Of a stretch of 32,023 nt of DNA, positions 32,020 through 32,023 are shown piece by piece. The DNA lies in contig JAWLHF010000030.1 in the NCBI GenBank assembly GCA_041690515.1, positions 1 through 32,023 of the forward strand, given 5' to 3'. Position 1 is the stretch's first letter, and the number at the start of each line of letters is the position of its first letter. The position numbers and the translations under genes are program-made. Below the pieces are notes generated by a model. The model saw nothing but the letters and a program-made list of their open reading frames with translations, was not told the origin of the DNA and made no database searches. This stretch comes from BRH-c25 sp041690515. Its GTDB lineage: Bacteria; Bacillota; Clostridia; Lutisporales; Lutisporaceae.

Positions 32020-32023
32020 AGCT

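Overview
The window looks like chromosomal DNA of an anaerobic, low-GC member of the Clostridia (Bacillota). The reasons are AT-rich intergenic DNA, strong AGGAGG-type ribosome binding sites, frequent TTG/GTG starts, a CD1871A-type CXXC microprotein, a YgeY-type selenium-metabolism-linked hydrolase, OmpR-type two-component systems with Gram-positive-style lipoproteins, and oligoendopeptidase F. No phage, IS transposase or CRISPR array is seen. Naming a genus would be guessing.

Left part (1-6.6 kb). A dihydropyrimidinase/hydantoinase cut by the window edge and a YgeY-like M20 hydrolase run on the minus strand. A YheO/DauR-like regulator is divergent from them, and a pair of 14-bp direct repeats lies in the divergent promoter region. 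Next come a secreted protein with two copper-amine-oxidase-N-like (stalk) repeats and a RelQ-type small alarmone synthetase. Related REP-like hairpins are scattered at 1.4, 3.8 and 5.8 kb.

6.9-12.2 kb (minus strand). A probable thiol-redox/electron-transfer operon encodes an SGNH-fold lipoprotein with degenerate catalytic motifs, a 47-aa CXXC membrane microprotein, a polytopic 4Fe-4S protein and a TlpA-like thioredoxin lipoprotein. Upstream of it, behind a terminator, is a response regulator/histidine kinase pair.

12.3-22.1 kb is the most interesting part: a self-contained ascorbate-type (Ula-like) phosphotransferase regulon. One minus-strand operon encodes EIIA, a HAD phosphatase, an FG-GAP-like propeller protein, Enzyme I and HPr. 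A second encodes an UlaG-like lactonase, EIIC, EIIB and a second metallo-beta-lactamase-fold enzyme. A divergent DeoR-family regulator completes it. A 17-bp motif with core GAACGTT occurs in the same orientation at three places: in front of the EIIA operon, inside the spacer of a perfect TTGACA-17-TATAAT promoter of the regulator, and in the HPr-ulaG gap. This suggests one regulator controlling three promoters. The ulaD/E/F enzymes of ascorbate catabolism are absent, so the true substrate is open.

22.1-22.5 kb. A tRNA-Ala(GGC) gene is followed by a near-perfect 63-bp duplication of its 3' end plus terminator. The copies flank a hairpin-rich segment and resemble an old integration footprint. 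A diverged piece of the same module lies at 3.79 kb.

Right part (22.6-32 kb). Oligoendopeptidase F and a MATE transporter (minus) are followed by an M20 amidohydrolase (plus), a three-gene response regulator/histidine kinase/lipoprotein operon ending in a strong terminator, a 55-aa unknown protein, and an HTH protein at the right edge.
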